Assembly: GCA_022711765.1 (NCBI GenBank)
Contig: JAKLEB010000001.1
Coordinates: forward strand, 2,028,694-2,092,693
From: Candidatus Krumholzibacteriota bacterium
GTDB taxonomy: Bacteria > Krumholzibacteriota > Krumholzibacteriia > LZORAL124-64-63
Length of the DNA: 64,000 nt
Direction: 5' to 3'
Each line of letters starts with the position of its first letter. The first letter of the stretch is position 1. Positions 1 through 7,063 of this stretch are shown here, one piece after another. The notes under the pieces are model-generated. The model ran no database searches. It saw only the letters and a list, made by a program, of their open reading frames with translations, and was not told where the DNA came from. The translations under genes and the position numbers were made by a program.

Positions 1-267
1 CTCGTACCGGGTGCCCCTCACGCGGTGCTCGAGATTCGCGCAGATCAGGCGGGCGGAGGTGTATTCAGATCGGACCTCGGTGATCCGGGTGATCGGGGGG
101 TCGAGATCGTGGCCGTGGGACATCGGGAGCCGCCTGGAACTCGGGGTGCCGCGCGCGGGCGTCCTGGATTGGTGTTACTCCGCGGCCCGGGACCATGTCA
201 ATCGAGGGATGGCCGGCGCGCCTCGAGGCCTCATGCCCGACTCCAGCCGCCGAGCCCGCTCAGACGC
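1..267. other. No gene seen at the left edge
   Basis: Open frames here are short, high-GC, without a ribosome site or recognisable motif, and continue into the antisense of the RRM gene. I see no RNA gene or promoter that I would defend. The stretch lies downstream of the first RRM gene and may hold the far end of a neighbouring gene outside the window. Confidence 0.4.
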
Positions 268-297
268 GAACCCCGCCTCCTCGCGGAAGCGGGGTTC
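268..297 (-). terminator. GC-rich hairpin downstream of first RRM gene
   Basis: A perfect 9-bp stem (GAACCCCGC / GCGGGGTTC) encloses a 12-nt loop, 33 nt past the stop codon of the RRM gene. There is no T tract, so intrinsic termination is an inference. The same core (CCCCGC, CTCC, 3-4 variable bases, GGAA, G(G)CGGGG) recurs at 3663-3690 and 7007-7030, always behind a gene. Confidence 0.6.
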
Positions 298-330
298 CAG
301 TCGTCTCGACGACCTTGTGGGTAGCAGGAA

Positions 331-666
331 CTACCAGCCCCCACGGCCACGGCCACCACCACCGCCGCCGCCGCCGCCGCCAAAGCCGCCACGGCCACGG
401 CCACCGCCGCCGCCGCCGCCGCCGCGCCGATCCTCGGCCTCGTTGACGCGGAGGTTACGGCCGCCCATCTCGTACCCGTTCAGGGCCGCGATGGCCGCCT
501 GGGCCTCGGCATCGTCCATCTCCACGAAACCAAAGCCCCTGGGACGGCCGGTCTCGCGGTCGTTGATCAGGGCGACCGAGTGTACGGTGCCGTGCTGGCC
601 AAACAGTTCGGTGAGGTCCTCGTCAGTGGCCGAGAAAGGCAGGTTACCCACGTAGATCTTCTTCAC
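331..666 (-). CDS. RRM RNA-binding protein with Gly/Arg-rich tail (copy 1)
   Basis: A 111-residue single RNA recognition motif protein of the small bacterial/cyanobacterial Rbp type. RNP2 (IYVGNL) is at residues 4-9 and RNP1 (RGFGFVEM) at 43-50. The fold ends near residue 80 and is followed by an almost pure Gly/Arg tail ending in Trp, encoded by GGC/GGT repeats. I start at GTG 666 because the paralogue at 3726-4046 aligns from the same GTG-AAG-AAG; an in-frame ATG four codons upstream sits directly on the Shine-Dalgarno sequence. Such proteins bind single-stranded RNA in the cytoplasm and are often cold-induced. The gene stands alone behind its own promoter and a leader of about 270 nt. The family call is firm; the RNA target is unknown. 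Confidence 0.93.
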   Translation of the reverse strand: MKKIYVGNLPFSATDEDLTELFGQHGTVHSVALINDRETGRPRGFGFVEMDDAEAQAAIAALNGYEMGGRNLRVNEAEDRRGGGGGGGGRGRGGFGGGGGGGGGGRGRGGW

Positions 667-938
667 GATCACGAACATCCTTTGCCGGTTGCTCCGGCAA
701 ACGTAAGCGTCTGGTGCCGCCGGCCATCTCCGGGAGGTCCCTCGCGCTTCATCCAACGATCCGGCCGCGTGCCGGATCCACCCCACATCGCGCACCTGAT
801 CCCGGCGCGCTCGGCGCCGGGAATGCGGAGACTCCGGGACGGTCCTCGATCCGGTTACGACGTTCCTGCTGGTCTCCGGATGACTCTGGCGACGGGCGAG
901 GTCTCGTAGCGGAAAAAGGCAGTGTTCCCGGGTGGGAC
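667..938 (-). promoter_or_regulatory. Long structured 5' leader of RRM copy 1
   Basis: About 270 nt separate the predicted promoter from the GTG start. Three strong stems are visible: 801-808 with 814-821, 758-765 with 771-778 (GATCCGGC/GCCGGATC, 5-nt loop), and 681-688 with 694-701 (TTTGCCGG/CCGGCAAA, 5-nt loop). The last one runs into the AAAGGA ribosome site. The first transcribed block (905-944) and the last two stems have counterparts at matching places in front of the second RRM gene. A structured regulatory leader is inferred; no known riboswitch class was recognised. Confidence 0.6.
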
Positions 939-944
939 GGCGAA

Positions 945-973
945 ATGGTATGCCACCGGCCCCGGTTTGGCAA
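945..973 (-). promoter_or_regulatory. Promoter of RRM copy 1
   Basis: On the minus strand a -35 box TTGCCA (968-973) and a -10 box TACCAT (945-950) are separated by exactly 17 nt. The paralogous gene has TTGCCG, 17 nt, TATGTT at the equivalent place, which supports both. Predicted transcription start is near 938. Confidence 0.6.
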
Positions 974-985
974 GAACAAATCGTG

Positions 986-1732
986 TCAGGCGGCGGGGAT
1001 GACGTACCAAAGCACGCAGGCGCAGTGCAGTGCGGTCCCCGCCAGGACGAACAGATGCCAGACCGCGTGGTGGTAGGGAAACACCCGCCACGCGTAGAAC
1101 ACGGCTCCGCCGCTGTATGCCGCCCCGCCCAGGCCCAGGAGCCAGAGCGCGGGCGCGGGCAGGGCGGCCGCGAGCGGCTTCGCCGCGATCACGACCAGCC
1201 AGCCGAGCGCCAGGTAGAAGACCAGCGACAAGCGCTTCCAGGGCCGCCGCAGGACCACCTCGTAGACGATGCCCAGGATCGCCAGCCCCCAGGCCAGTCC
1301 GAAGAGCGTCCAGCCCCACCGGCCGCCCAGGACGTTCAGGCAGAACGGTGTATAGGTGCCCGCGATCAGCAGATAGATCGCGCCGTGGTCCATCAGCTTG
1401 AACACGCGCTTGGCGCGCCCCGCGACCAGGGCGTGGTAGAGCGTCGAAGCCGCGTAGAGGGTCACCATGGTGGCGCCGAAGACCGCGACGCCGACGACGA
1501 GCCGCACGTCGCCGCGCCTCACCGCCAGGGTCACGAGGACCACGAGGCAGGCGAGGCAGCCGAGGGTCCCCAGACCGTGGGTGACGGCGTGGGCGACCTC
1601 CTCTCCGGTCGAGAAGCGATCGTGCCGGAACGCGCCGCGCATCGGCTGGCTCTCGGGCATGGGCTCAGTGCGGACGATCCACGACGTCCCGCAGTGCCCC
1701 GCCGGCCGCGGCGACCGCCGGCTATTCGCCAT
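986..1732 (-). CDS. Hemolysin III / PAQR family membrane protein
   Basis: A 248-residue polytopic inner-membrane protein of the hemolysin III (YqfA/TrhA, PAQR) family. About seven hydrophobic helices follow a short cytoplasmic head. The family's conserved residues are visible: HAVTHG near the first helix, the STLYH segment, [15 protein letters not shown], and a C-terminal [10 protein letters not shown]...H pair that would bind zinc. Related bacterial proteins affect membrane fluidity and unsaturated-lipid homeostasis; pore formation is disputed. The start at 1732 overlaps the end of the M64 gene by 11 nt, with GAGAGG just before the ATG, so translational coupling is likely. ATG codons at 1660 and 1642 are possible alternatives because the first 24-30 residues are not typical of the family. 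Confidence 0.88.
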   Translation of the reverse strand: MANSRRSPRPAGHCGTSWIVRTEPMPESQPMRGAFRHDRFSTGEEVAHAVTHGLGTLGCLACLVVLVTLAVRRGDVRLVVGVAVFGATMVTLYAASTLYHALVAGRAKRVFKLMDHGAIYLLIAGTYTPFCLNVLGGRWGWTLFGLAWGLAILGIVYEVVLRRPWKRLSLVFYLALGWLVVIAAKPLAAALPAPALWLLGLGGAAYSGGAVFYAWRVFPYHHAVWHLFVLAGTALHCACVLWYVIPAA

Positions 1733-3200
1733 GCCTCTCGATCACTCGCAGGATCCCTCGCCGGCACGCCGCGCAGAACGGCTTGACGCCCTTGGTGAAC
1801 ATGATGCAGTCCAGCTCGGCGCGGTACATGCCCTCGCTGCAGTAGCCCGCGCCCTCGAACGCACCGACCTGGCCCCGGAACCGGCTGCGCGCGAAGTAGG
1901 CGTCGACCCGCTCCTGGTGCGACCGCGACAGATCCTCGCCCTCGGCCTTGGCCGCCGCGATCTCGCCCGCGGGTGCGCCGGCGCGCATCAGCTCCGCCAC
2001 GCGGTCGTTGATCGCCGTGCGGGTCTGCTGGTACTCCCGGTCCATCGCGTCGTAACCCGCCTTCTCCCACGGCGTGGGCACCACCGTGCCGGCGGTGGCC
2101 AGGTCCGCCCATTTCAGACCCGACGCGCCGAGTAGACGCGTGATGTTGGCCTCGCGCGGTTCGCGACTCGCCGGGTAGAACTCGTCGTACGCGGTCTGCG
2201 ACGTGTAGTACTCGTCGGCGAGGCCGGCGAAGTGATGGCCGAACTCGTGGAGGAAGACGTATTCGCTCCACTGGTTGTCCGTCGTGAAGGTGTTGAAGAA
2301 ATTGTAGATGCCACCGCCGCCATAGCGGTCGTGGTTGACCATGATCGAGAGCGCGTCGCAGGGCGCATGAGCGGCGACGTCGTGGAGGGCGCGGTTGTTC
2401 TCGGTCAAGAGATAGCGCTCGGAGCCGAACGAGTCGAAGGAGCAGCCGAGGGCCGTGCGGGCGCCGACGCCCCGGCTCGGCTCGTCGCAGCCAGGATCCT
2501 GGCTCGGGGCGAGCACGCCCCAGATGTTGAAGCGGTCCGCGTGCGAGGCGTAGGGCTCGTGGTCGAGCATCGCGGCGGCGAAGCGGCGCAGGTCGGCCTC
2601 GAACTTCCCGGCCTGGTCGCGCGTGTAGCCCTCGCCGAGGATCGCGATGTCGACCACGGCGTGCGGGTCGCCGCTGGTATGGACGGGCACCACCAGGACG
2701 TCGTTTCGCAGCGGTTCGCGGCGCACCGCGAAATGGTCGGGGTCGATCGGCGCGCGGAAGATCTCCGCCAGGACGTCGTCGTCGCCGCGCACGGCGAGCA
2801 CGAATTCGCACGGCCGGCGCGGGCACGGCGCGAGCACCGTCTCGTGGTACGTGCGCCAGACACCCTCGGCGGCAGGGCCGGTCGTCCGGTACTCGCCGAA
2901 GTACGAGTCGAAACCGCGGGACCAGAGGAGCCGGCCGGTCTCGGCGTCGTAGAGGTACCCGTAGTAGTTCCCGAGGTCGAGGTCGTCCACGAGGTGCACG
3001 CGGCTGCCCGCCCACGCTCCCTGCCGGTAGACCTGGTCGAGCGCGATCGCCTCCTCGTCCGCGTCGCCGCTATGGTAGTAGTCGACGCGCAGGGTCTCGT
3101 CGTGGAAGCGGGCCGCGAAGTCGGCGACCGGGTCGGCGGCGGCGATGAACGGCAGCGCCGCGATCAGCCCCAGGCAGGCCAGGCAGTGGCGAGGCATCAT
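1722..3200 (-). CDS. Secreted M64 family zinc metallopeptidase
   Basis: A 492-residue protein with an N-terminal signal peptide (hydrophobic residues 6-21, AAA at the end), followed by the two-part architecture of M64 (IgA peptidase family): an N-terminal beta-rich domain and a catalytic domain. The zinc site HEFGHHFAGLADE begins at His318, with Glu319 as base and His322 and Asp329 as further ligands. Upstream GEGYT (189-193) is also typical. It is expected to act outside the cytoplasm on proteins. The start ATG 3200 overlaps the stop of the PilZ gene as ATGA and has AAGGA 7 nt upstream. There is no C-terminal sorting tail, so it is probably periplasmic or freely secreted. The native substrate is unknown; IgA cleavage is known only for a Clostridium relative. 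Confidence 0.9.
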   Translation of the reverse strand: MMPRHCLACLGLIAALPFIAAADPVADFAARFHDETLRVDYYHSGDADEEAIALDQVYRQGAWAGSRVHLVDDLDLGNYYGYLYDAETGRLLWSRGFDSYFGEYRTTGPAAEGVWRTYHETVLAPCPRRPCEFVLAVRGDDDVLAEIFRAPIDPDHFAVRREPLRNDVLVVPVHTSGDPHAVVDIAILGEGYTRDQAGKFEADLRRFAAAMLDHEPYASHADRFNIWGVLAPSQDPGCDEPSRGVGARTALGCSFDSFGSERYLLTENNRALHDVAAHAPCDALSIMVNHDRYGGGGIYNFFNTFTTDNQWSEYVFLHEFGHHFAGLADEYYTSQTAYDEFYPASREPREANITRLLGASGLKWADLATAGTVVPTPWEKAGYDAMDREYQQTRTAINDRVAELMRAGAPAGEIAAAKAEGEDLSRSHQERVDAYFARSRFRGQVGAFEGAGYCSEGMYRAELDCIMFTKGVKPFCAACRRGILRVIERHGE

Positions 3201-3541
3201 GAGAGGTCCTTCAGCGCTCGCAGCAGGTCCTTGGCGAGCGGGCAACCGGCCGGCGTCGTTCCCGTGAATTCCAGACCGACCACGTAGGTCGCAGGTTCGA
3301 GATCCTCTTCGCACCAGCGCACGCGGACCTCGATGCCGGTCGTGCGCTTCTCGCCCCCGGCGAGCGGCAGCTCGACGACCAGCCGCAAGATGCGGCCGCG
3401 ACCGAGTGGCTTCTCCGCGCGCAGCATCAGGCCGCCGGCCGAGATATCGGCCACGAGGCCCACGATCCGGCCGGTCTCGCGGTCGGTGACCTCGGCCGGG
3501 AAGACAGTGGCGAAGCGCTCGTGACGGCGTCGTTCTTCCAT
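3197..3541 (-). CDS. PilZ domain protein (candidate c-di-GMP receptor)
   Basis: A 114-residue stand-alone PilZ domain. The first motif RRRHER (residues 4-9) supplies the RxxxR arginines and DISAGG supplies the D/NxSxxG motif, so c-di-GMP binding is expected from family knowledge. The ATG at 3541 is chosen because GAGGG lies 7 nt upstream; a longer start at 3559 lacks a ribosome site. It is the first gene of an overlapping operon with the M64 peptidase and the hemolysin III protein. A link between c-di-GMP and those two is inference from position only. A strong hairpin directly abuts its ribosome site. Confidence 0.88.
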   Translation of the reverse strand: MEERRRHERFATVFPAEVTDRETGRIVGLVADISAGGLMLRAEKPLGRGRILRLVVELPLAGGEKRTTGIEVRVRWCEEDLEPATYVVGLEFTGTTPAGCPLAKDLLRALKDLS

Positions 3542-3553
3542 CGGCGTTCCCTC

Positions 3554-3582
3554 CCGCAACGCGCGGGGACCCCGCGTTGCGG
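3554..3582 (-). promoter_or_regulatory. Hairpin abutting the ribosome site of the PilZ gene
   Basis: CCGCAACGCG (3554-3563) and CGCGTTGCGG (3573-3582) pair as a perfect 10-bp stem around a 9-nt loop. On the mRNA the 3' arm ends one base before GAGGG, the Shine-Dalgarno sequence. It may be a leader structure that controls translation, or simply a GC-rich attenuator. Confidence 0.45.
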
Positions 3583-3662
3583 CCGGAGGATATCACACCT
3601 GACGGTCGAACGCGATTCCGGGATCCCGCCTGGTCCGTCGCGGCGGTCTCGCCGAAAATCGA

Positions 3663-3690
3663 GACCCCGCCTCCAACCGGAAGCGGGGTC
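3663..3690 (-). terminator. GC-rich hairpin downstream of second RRM gene
   Basis: GACCCCGC (3663-3670) pairs with GCGGGGTC (3683-3690) around a 12-nt loop, 36 nt behind the RRM stop. It is nearly the same sequence as the hairpin behind the first RRM copy. No T tract follows. Confidence 0.6.
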
Positions 3691-3725
3691 CCCTGCGTCC
3701 GCACGCGGGCGTGGGTCGGAAATCC

Positions 3726-4046
3726 CTACCAGCCGCCGCGGTTGCCGCCGCCGTAACCGCCGCGGCTGCCGCCGCCGAAGCCGCCGCGGCTGCCGCCACC
3801 GGAGCGACGGTCCTCGGCCTCGTTGACCCGGAGGTTGCGACCGCCCATGTCGTGCCCATTCAGGGCGGCGATGGCGGCCTGGGCCTCGCTGTCATCCATC
3901 TCCACGAAGCCGAAGCCGCGCGGGCGGCCGGTCTCGCGGTCGTTGATCAGGGCGACCGAGTGCACGGTGCCGTGCTTTCCGAACAGCTGGCTCAACTCGG
4001 CGTCGGTGGCGGAGAAAGGCAGGTTACCCACGTAGATCTTCTTCAC
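3726..4046 (-). CDS. RRM RNA-binding protein with RGG tail (copy 2)
   Basis: A 106-residue paralogue of the RRM protein at 331-666, almost identical over residues 1-80 (RNP2 IYVGNL, RNP1 RGFGFVEM). Its tail differs, carrying repeated RGG/GGGSRGG/GGGNRGG blocks that also end in Trp, so the tail has diverged faster than the fold. The start is GTG 4046 with GGAG 10 nt upstream. It has its own promoter and a leader of about 280 nt that aligns in blocks with that of copy 1. RGG tails usually add weak RNA binding or promote condensate formation. Role as an RNA chaperone, perhaps in cold, is inferred. Confidence 0.93.
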   Translation of the reverse strand: MKKIYVGNLPFSATDAELSQLFGKHGTVHSVALINDRETGRPRGFGFVEMDDSEAQAAIAALNGHDMGGRNLRVNEAEDRRSGGGSRGGFGGGSRGGYGGGNRGGW

Positions 4047-4329
4047 GGTCTCGATACTCCAGTGGCCGGATGCGCCGGCCCAAGCAAGCGCTCCGGTCCG
4101 CCGGCTCAGTCCGGAGGTCCCCTCGCGCAACGTCACGGTCCGACCGTTTGCCGGACCATGCCCCCTCGCGTCGGCGAGTTCCACGCGCGCGGCGCGGCCA
4201 TCGCCTCGACGATGCCGGGTCACACGCGGTTCCCGTACTTGGATCCTGCAGGCCGCTGGCTGGACCGGAATGGCTGACCAGGTAGGCGGGCGGAGCGCGT
4301 AGCGGAAGGCTGGAGTGTCCCGGTTGGGC
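4047..4329 (-). promoter_or_regulatory. Long structured 5' leader of RRM copy 2
   Basis: The leader is close in length to that of copy 1. Stem 4064-4069 with 4075-4080 (GGCCGG/CCGGCC, 5-nt loop) lies 3 nt before the GGAG ribosome site, where copy 1 has a TTTGCCGG stem. Stem 4137-4142 with 4152-4157 (GGTCCG/CGGACC) matches the position of the GATCCGGC stem of copy 1. The block between (4085-4129) also aligns. The stems differ in sequence yet still pair, which is what a selected structure would show. Confidence 0.6.
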
Positions 4330-4335
4330 GGCGGC

Positions 4336-4364
4336 AACATAGTCGTCGAATCGCGCCCCGGCAA
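4336..4364 (-). promoter_or_regulatory. Promoter of RRM copy 2
   Basis: Minus-strand -35 TTGCCG (4359-4364), 17-nt spacer, -10 TATGTT (4336-4341). The block just downstream (about 4298-4335, plus strand CGTAGCGGAA followed by GTGTCCCGG) is shared with copy 1 at 905-944. Confidence 0.6.
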
Positions 4365-4385
4365 GGACTAATTATCCCGGTACGC

Positions 4386-5489
4386 TCAGACGGCTGGCCG
4401 GATCGAGCGTAACAGCTCGTCATTGGTGGGGTATTTCTCGATCAGCTTGAGCATTCCCTCCATCGCCGCGACCGGCTGCGCCTCGACCGCACGCCGGCGA
4501 AGGAGGTTCAGGGCCTGCAGCTCCTCCCCGCTGTACAGCAGCTCGTCGCGGCGGGTGCCGCTCGTGCGCAGGTTGATCGCGGGGAAGACGCGGCGGTCGG
4601 CGAGTTGCCGGTCGAGAACGAGCTCCATGTTGCCGGTCCCCTTGAATTCCTCGAAGATCAGGTCGTCCATGCGTGAGCCTGTCTCCACGAGGGCGGTCGC
4701 GACAACGGTGATCGACCCCCCGTGTTCCACGTTGCGAGCCATGCCGAAGAACTTGCGCGGGATCTCGAGAGCCCGCGAATCGAGCCCTCCCGTGAGCGTG
4801 TGGCGCGAGCTCGTGCCGTGGGCGTTGAAGGCACGGCCCATGCGCGTGATGCTGTCGACGAGCACGACCACGTCGTGCCCGCATTCCAGCTCGCAGCGCA
4901 CCTGCGCCAGGCACAGCTCGGCCAGCCTCACGTGCGACTCCACGCTCAGGTCGCTGCTGCTGGCGAGCACCTCGGCCGGCACGTTGCGCCGGAAGTGGGT
5001 GACCTCTTCCGGACGTTCGTCGATCAGGAGCATCACGATCCGGGCCTCGGGCGAGTCGGCATGGATCGCCACCGCCAGCTCCTCCAGCAACCGCGTCTTG
5101 CCGGTCTTGGGCGGCGCCACGATGAGCCCCCGCGTCCCGTGGCCGATGGGCGCGATCAGCTCGAGGATGCGCATCGACGGATTGCCGCCGTCGCCGACGC
5201 GAAAACGGCGTTCCGGGTTGATCGCCAGGAGATTCGCGAACGGCGTTCGCGCCCGCCAGGCGACCGGCGCGAGTCCGCACACCGATTCGACCTCGACGAG
5301 CTGGGGGCCCTGCCTGCCGGGCCCGGTCGCGCCGGTCACGGTGGCCCCGGCCACGAGCGCGTGGTGCTGGATCAAGGTCGCCGGCACGAACGGGTCTCCG
5401 GTTTGAGGCCGGAACGAGCGGGCGGGGTCGCGCAGGACGCCGCCGCCGCGGGAGAGCAGTTCGAGGACGCCGGTGGTCGTGTCCGTCAT
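4386..5489 (-). CDS. rho: Transcription termination factor Rho, short form
   Basis: A 367-residue hexameric RNA-dependent ATPase that ends transcription. The cold-shock-like primary RNA-binding domain starts almost at once (GVLELLSRGGGVLR, residues 7-20). The Walker A loop APPKTGKT is at 125-132, followed by the DERPEEV and DSITR segments, the secondary-site loop and the highly conserved EEFKGTGNMELVLDR. Against about 419 residues in E. coli, the N-terminal helical bundle of about 47 residues is missing. ATG 5489 is the only start that avoids running into the divergent hydrolase gene; its ribosome site is weak. It could be the sole Rho or a short paralogue, which the window cannot decide. The conserved core gives no sign of inactivity. 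Confidence 0.93.
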   Translation of the reverse strand: MTDTTTGVLELLSRGGGVLRDPARSFRPQTGDPFVPATLIQHHALVAGATVTGATGPGRQGPQLVEVESVCGLAPVAWRARTPFANLLAINPERRFRVGDGGNPSMRILELIAPIGHGTRGLIVAPPKTGKTRLLEELAVAIHADSPEARIVMLLIDERPEEVTHFRRNVPAEVLASSSDLSVESHVRLAELCLAQVRCELECGHDVVVLVDSITRMGRAFNAHGTSSRHTLTGGLDSRALEIPRKFFGMARNVEHGGSITVVATALVETGSRMDDLIFEEFKGTGNMELVLDRQLADRRVFPAINLRTSGTRRDELLYSGEELQALNLLRRRAVEAQPVAAMEGMLKLIEKYPTNDELLRSIRPAV

Positions 5490-5690
5490 GGTCTCTCGTT
5501 CGCTGGAAGGAATCGGGGAGGATCGGCGCGGAAGCGTCTCGAACGAGTCGCCGATCCACTCGCATGATAGCACGCCAGCTCCGCGTCCACCAACCGGCAT
5601 GTCCGGGTGGCGATCCGCCCCAATCAGGATAAAATTGATCCTCAAAATGCGCGCCGGTTCGTACCCCGCCCTCCCGGAAGGAGATCCGAC

Positions 5691-6473
5691 ATGCGTCTTC
5701 CCACCCCGATCCTGGCTGCTGGCGTGGTCCTCGCCGCCTCGGCCTCGACCGCCGCGATCGTCACCGAGACCGTCGAATACCGCCACGGTGATGTCGTGCT
5801 GGAGGGCTACCTGGCCTGGGACGACGCGATCGCCGGCGCTCGTCCCGGCGTGCTGGTGGTCCACCAGTGGCTGGGCCTTGGCGAGAACGAGCAGATGCGC
5901 GCCCGCCTGCTCGCCGAAATGGGCAATGTGGCGTTCGCGGTCGACGTCTACGGCAAGGGCGTCCGCCCCCGGGACGCCGCGGAAGCCCGGCAGGAGGCGG
6001 CCAAGTACTACGGCGACCGCAGGCTGCTGCGCGGGCGCCTCGCGGCGGCCCTCGCCCGACTCGTGGAAAGCCCCCTGGCGGACTCGCGGCGCATCGCCGC
6101 GATCGGCTACTGCTTCGGCGGCGCCGGCGCTCTCGAGCTCGCGCGTTCGGGCGCCGATCTGGCCGGGGTGGTGAGTTTCCACGGCAGCCTCGACACGCCC
6201 GACCCGACCGAGGCCCGGACCATCAAGGGCAAGGTCCTCGTCTGCCACGGCGCGGCGGATCCTCACGTCGGGCCGGACCAGGTCCGCGCCTTCGTCGAAG
6301 AGATGGAAGCCGCCGAGGTCGATTACCAGCTGGTCATGTACGGCGGCGCCGTTCATGGATTCACGCAAAAGGAGGCAGGCGACGATCCGAGCCGCGGCGC
6401 CGCCTACGACGCCGCCGCAGACCGCCGTTCCTGGCAGCACCTGAAGGTCTTTTTCGACGAGATCTTCGACTGA
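5691..6473 (+). CDS. Secreted dienelactone hydrolase family protein
   Basis: A 260-residue alpha/beta hydrolase. A signal peptide spans residues 1-21. The catalytic triad is visible as Cys141 in GYCFGG, Asp190 in HGAADPHV and His222 in GAVHGF, the arrangement of dienelactone hydrolases, which use Cys instead of Ser. The ATG has GGAAGGAG 7 nt upstream. Export to the periplasm argues against a role in aromatic catabolism, where these enzymes are cytoplasmic. Substrate is unknown; an ester or lactone is likely. It is read away from rho and is followed by the pilin gene after 97 nt. Confidence 0.9.
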   Translation: MRLPTPILAAGVVLAASASTAAIVTETVEYRHGDVVLEGYLAWDDAIAGARPGVLVVHQWLGLGENEQMRARLLAEMGNVAFAVDVYGKGVRPRDAAEARQEAAKYYGDRRLLRGRLAAALARLVESPLADSRRIAAIGYCFGGAGALELARSGADLAGVVSFHGSLDTPDPTEARTIKGKVLVCHGAADPHVGPDQVRAFVEEMEAAEVDYQLVMYGGAVHGFTQKEAGDDPSRGAAYDAAADRRSWQHLKVFFDEIFD

Positions 6474-6570
6474 CGGCGCCGGGCGCCGGTGGAATCGCTA
6501 AACCCATCCCGCCGACGACCGATCATCAATACCAGCGATCTGTATGACCCTGACCCGGGAAGGTCCGCCC

Positions 6571-6981
6571 GTGAAACGACGCACCGGTTTCACCGTGATC
6601 GAGTTGATGGTCGTGGTCGTGATCATCGGCATCCTGGCCACCCTCGCCATACCCTACTACTTCTCCATGCAGGCTCGCGCCATGGAAGCGGACGTCAGGT
6701 CGATCGCCCACATCGTGGCGCTCGCCGCCGAGGACTACGCGACCCAGCATGATGGCATCTACTCCGTGGCGGCGGCGGACCTGACACCGAAGTTGCCGGG
6801 AGCGCGGCTGCTGAAGAATCCGTTCACCGGCGCACAGACCGAGCCGCAGTTCGGCGTCGCGGCGGCCACCCGCGGCCAGGTCGGGATCGTCGGAGTCGTC
6901 CAGGCCGGCACGACCGTCGGCTACACGATCACCGGATTCGGCAAGGACGCGATCGTCGTGACCCTGCTGAGCGGACGTTAG
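6571..6981 (+). CDS. Type IV pilin-like / GspG-type pseudopilin
   Basis: A 136-residue protein with a class III signal: short basic leader MKRRTG, cleavage before Phe, then FTVIELMVVVVIIGILATLA, which is the pilin helix with Glu at +5. The C-terminal half is small and could form the beta sheet seen in pseudopilins (compare NPFTG near residue 85). GTG 6571 is preferred over an ATG at 6544 because GGGAAGG lies 7 nt upstream and gives the usual leader length. No assembly ATPase or prepilin peptidase is in the window, so whether it belongs to a pilus or type II secretion cannot be told. An orphan minor pilin is possible. Confidence 0.88.
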   Translation: MKRRTGFTVIELMVVVVIIGILATLAIPYYFSMQARAMEADVRSIAHIVALAAEDYATQHDGIYSVAAADLTPKLPGARLLKNPFTGAQTEPQFGVAAATRGQVGIVGVVQAGTTVGYTITGFGKDAIVVTLLSGR

Positions 6982-7006
6982 CCGCCGGAGTAGTAGAAAC
7001 ACGCGA

Positions 7007-7030
7007 CCCCGCCTCCCTGGGAAGGCGGGG
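7007..7030. terminator. Bidirectional hairpin between pilin and lipoprotein genes
   Basis: CCCCGCCT (7007-7014) pairs perfectly with AGGCGGGG (7023-7030) between two convergent genes. It has the same core as the hairpins behind both RRM genes, in the orientation that matches the minus-strand lipoprotein gene. Confidence 0.65.
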
Positions 7031-7063
7031 CCGCGCGTTCAACGTCGTAAAAGAGACCCTGAC

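Noticed and set aside
11..655. 214-codon frame with a proline-rich stretch at the left edge
   Set aside because: The Pro run is the complement of the Gly-rich tail of the RRM protein.
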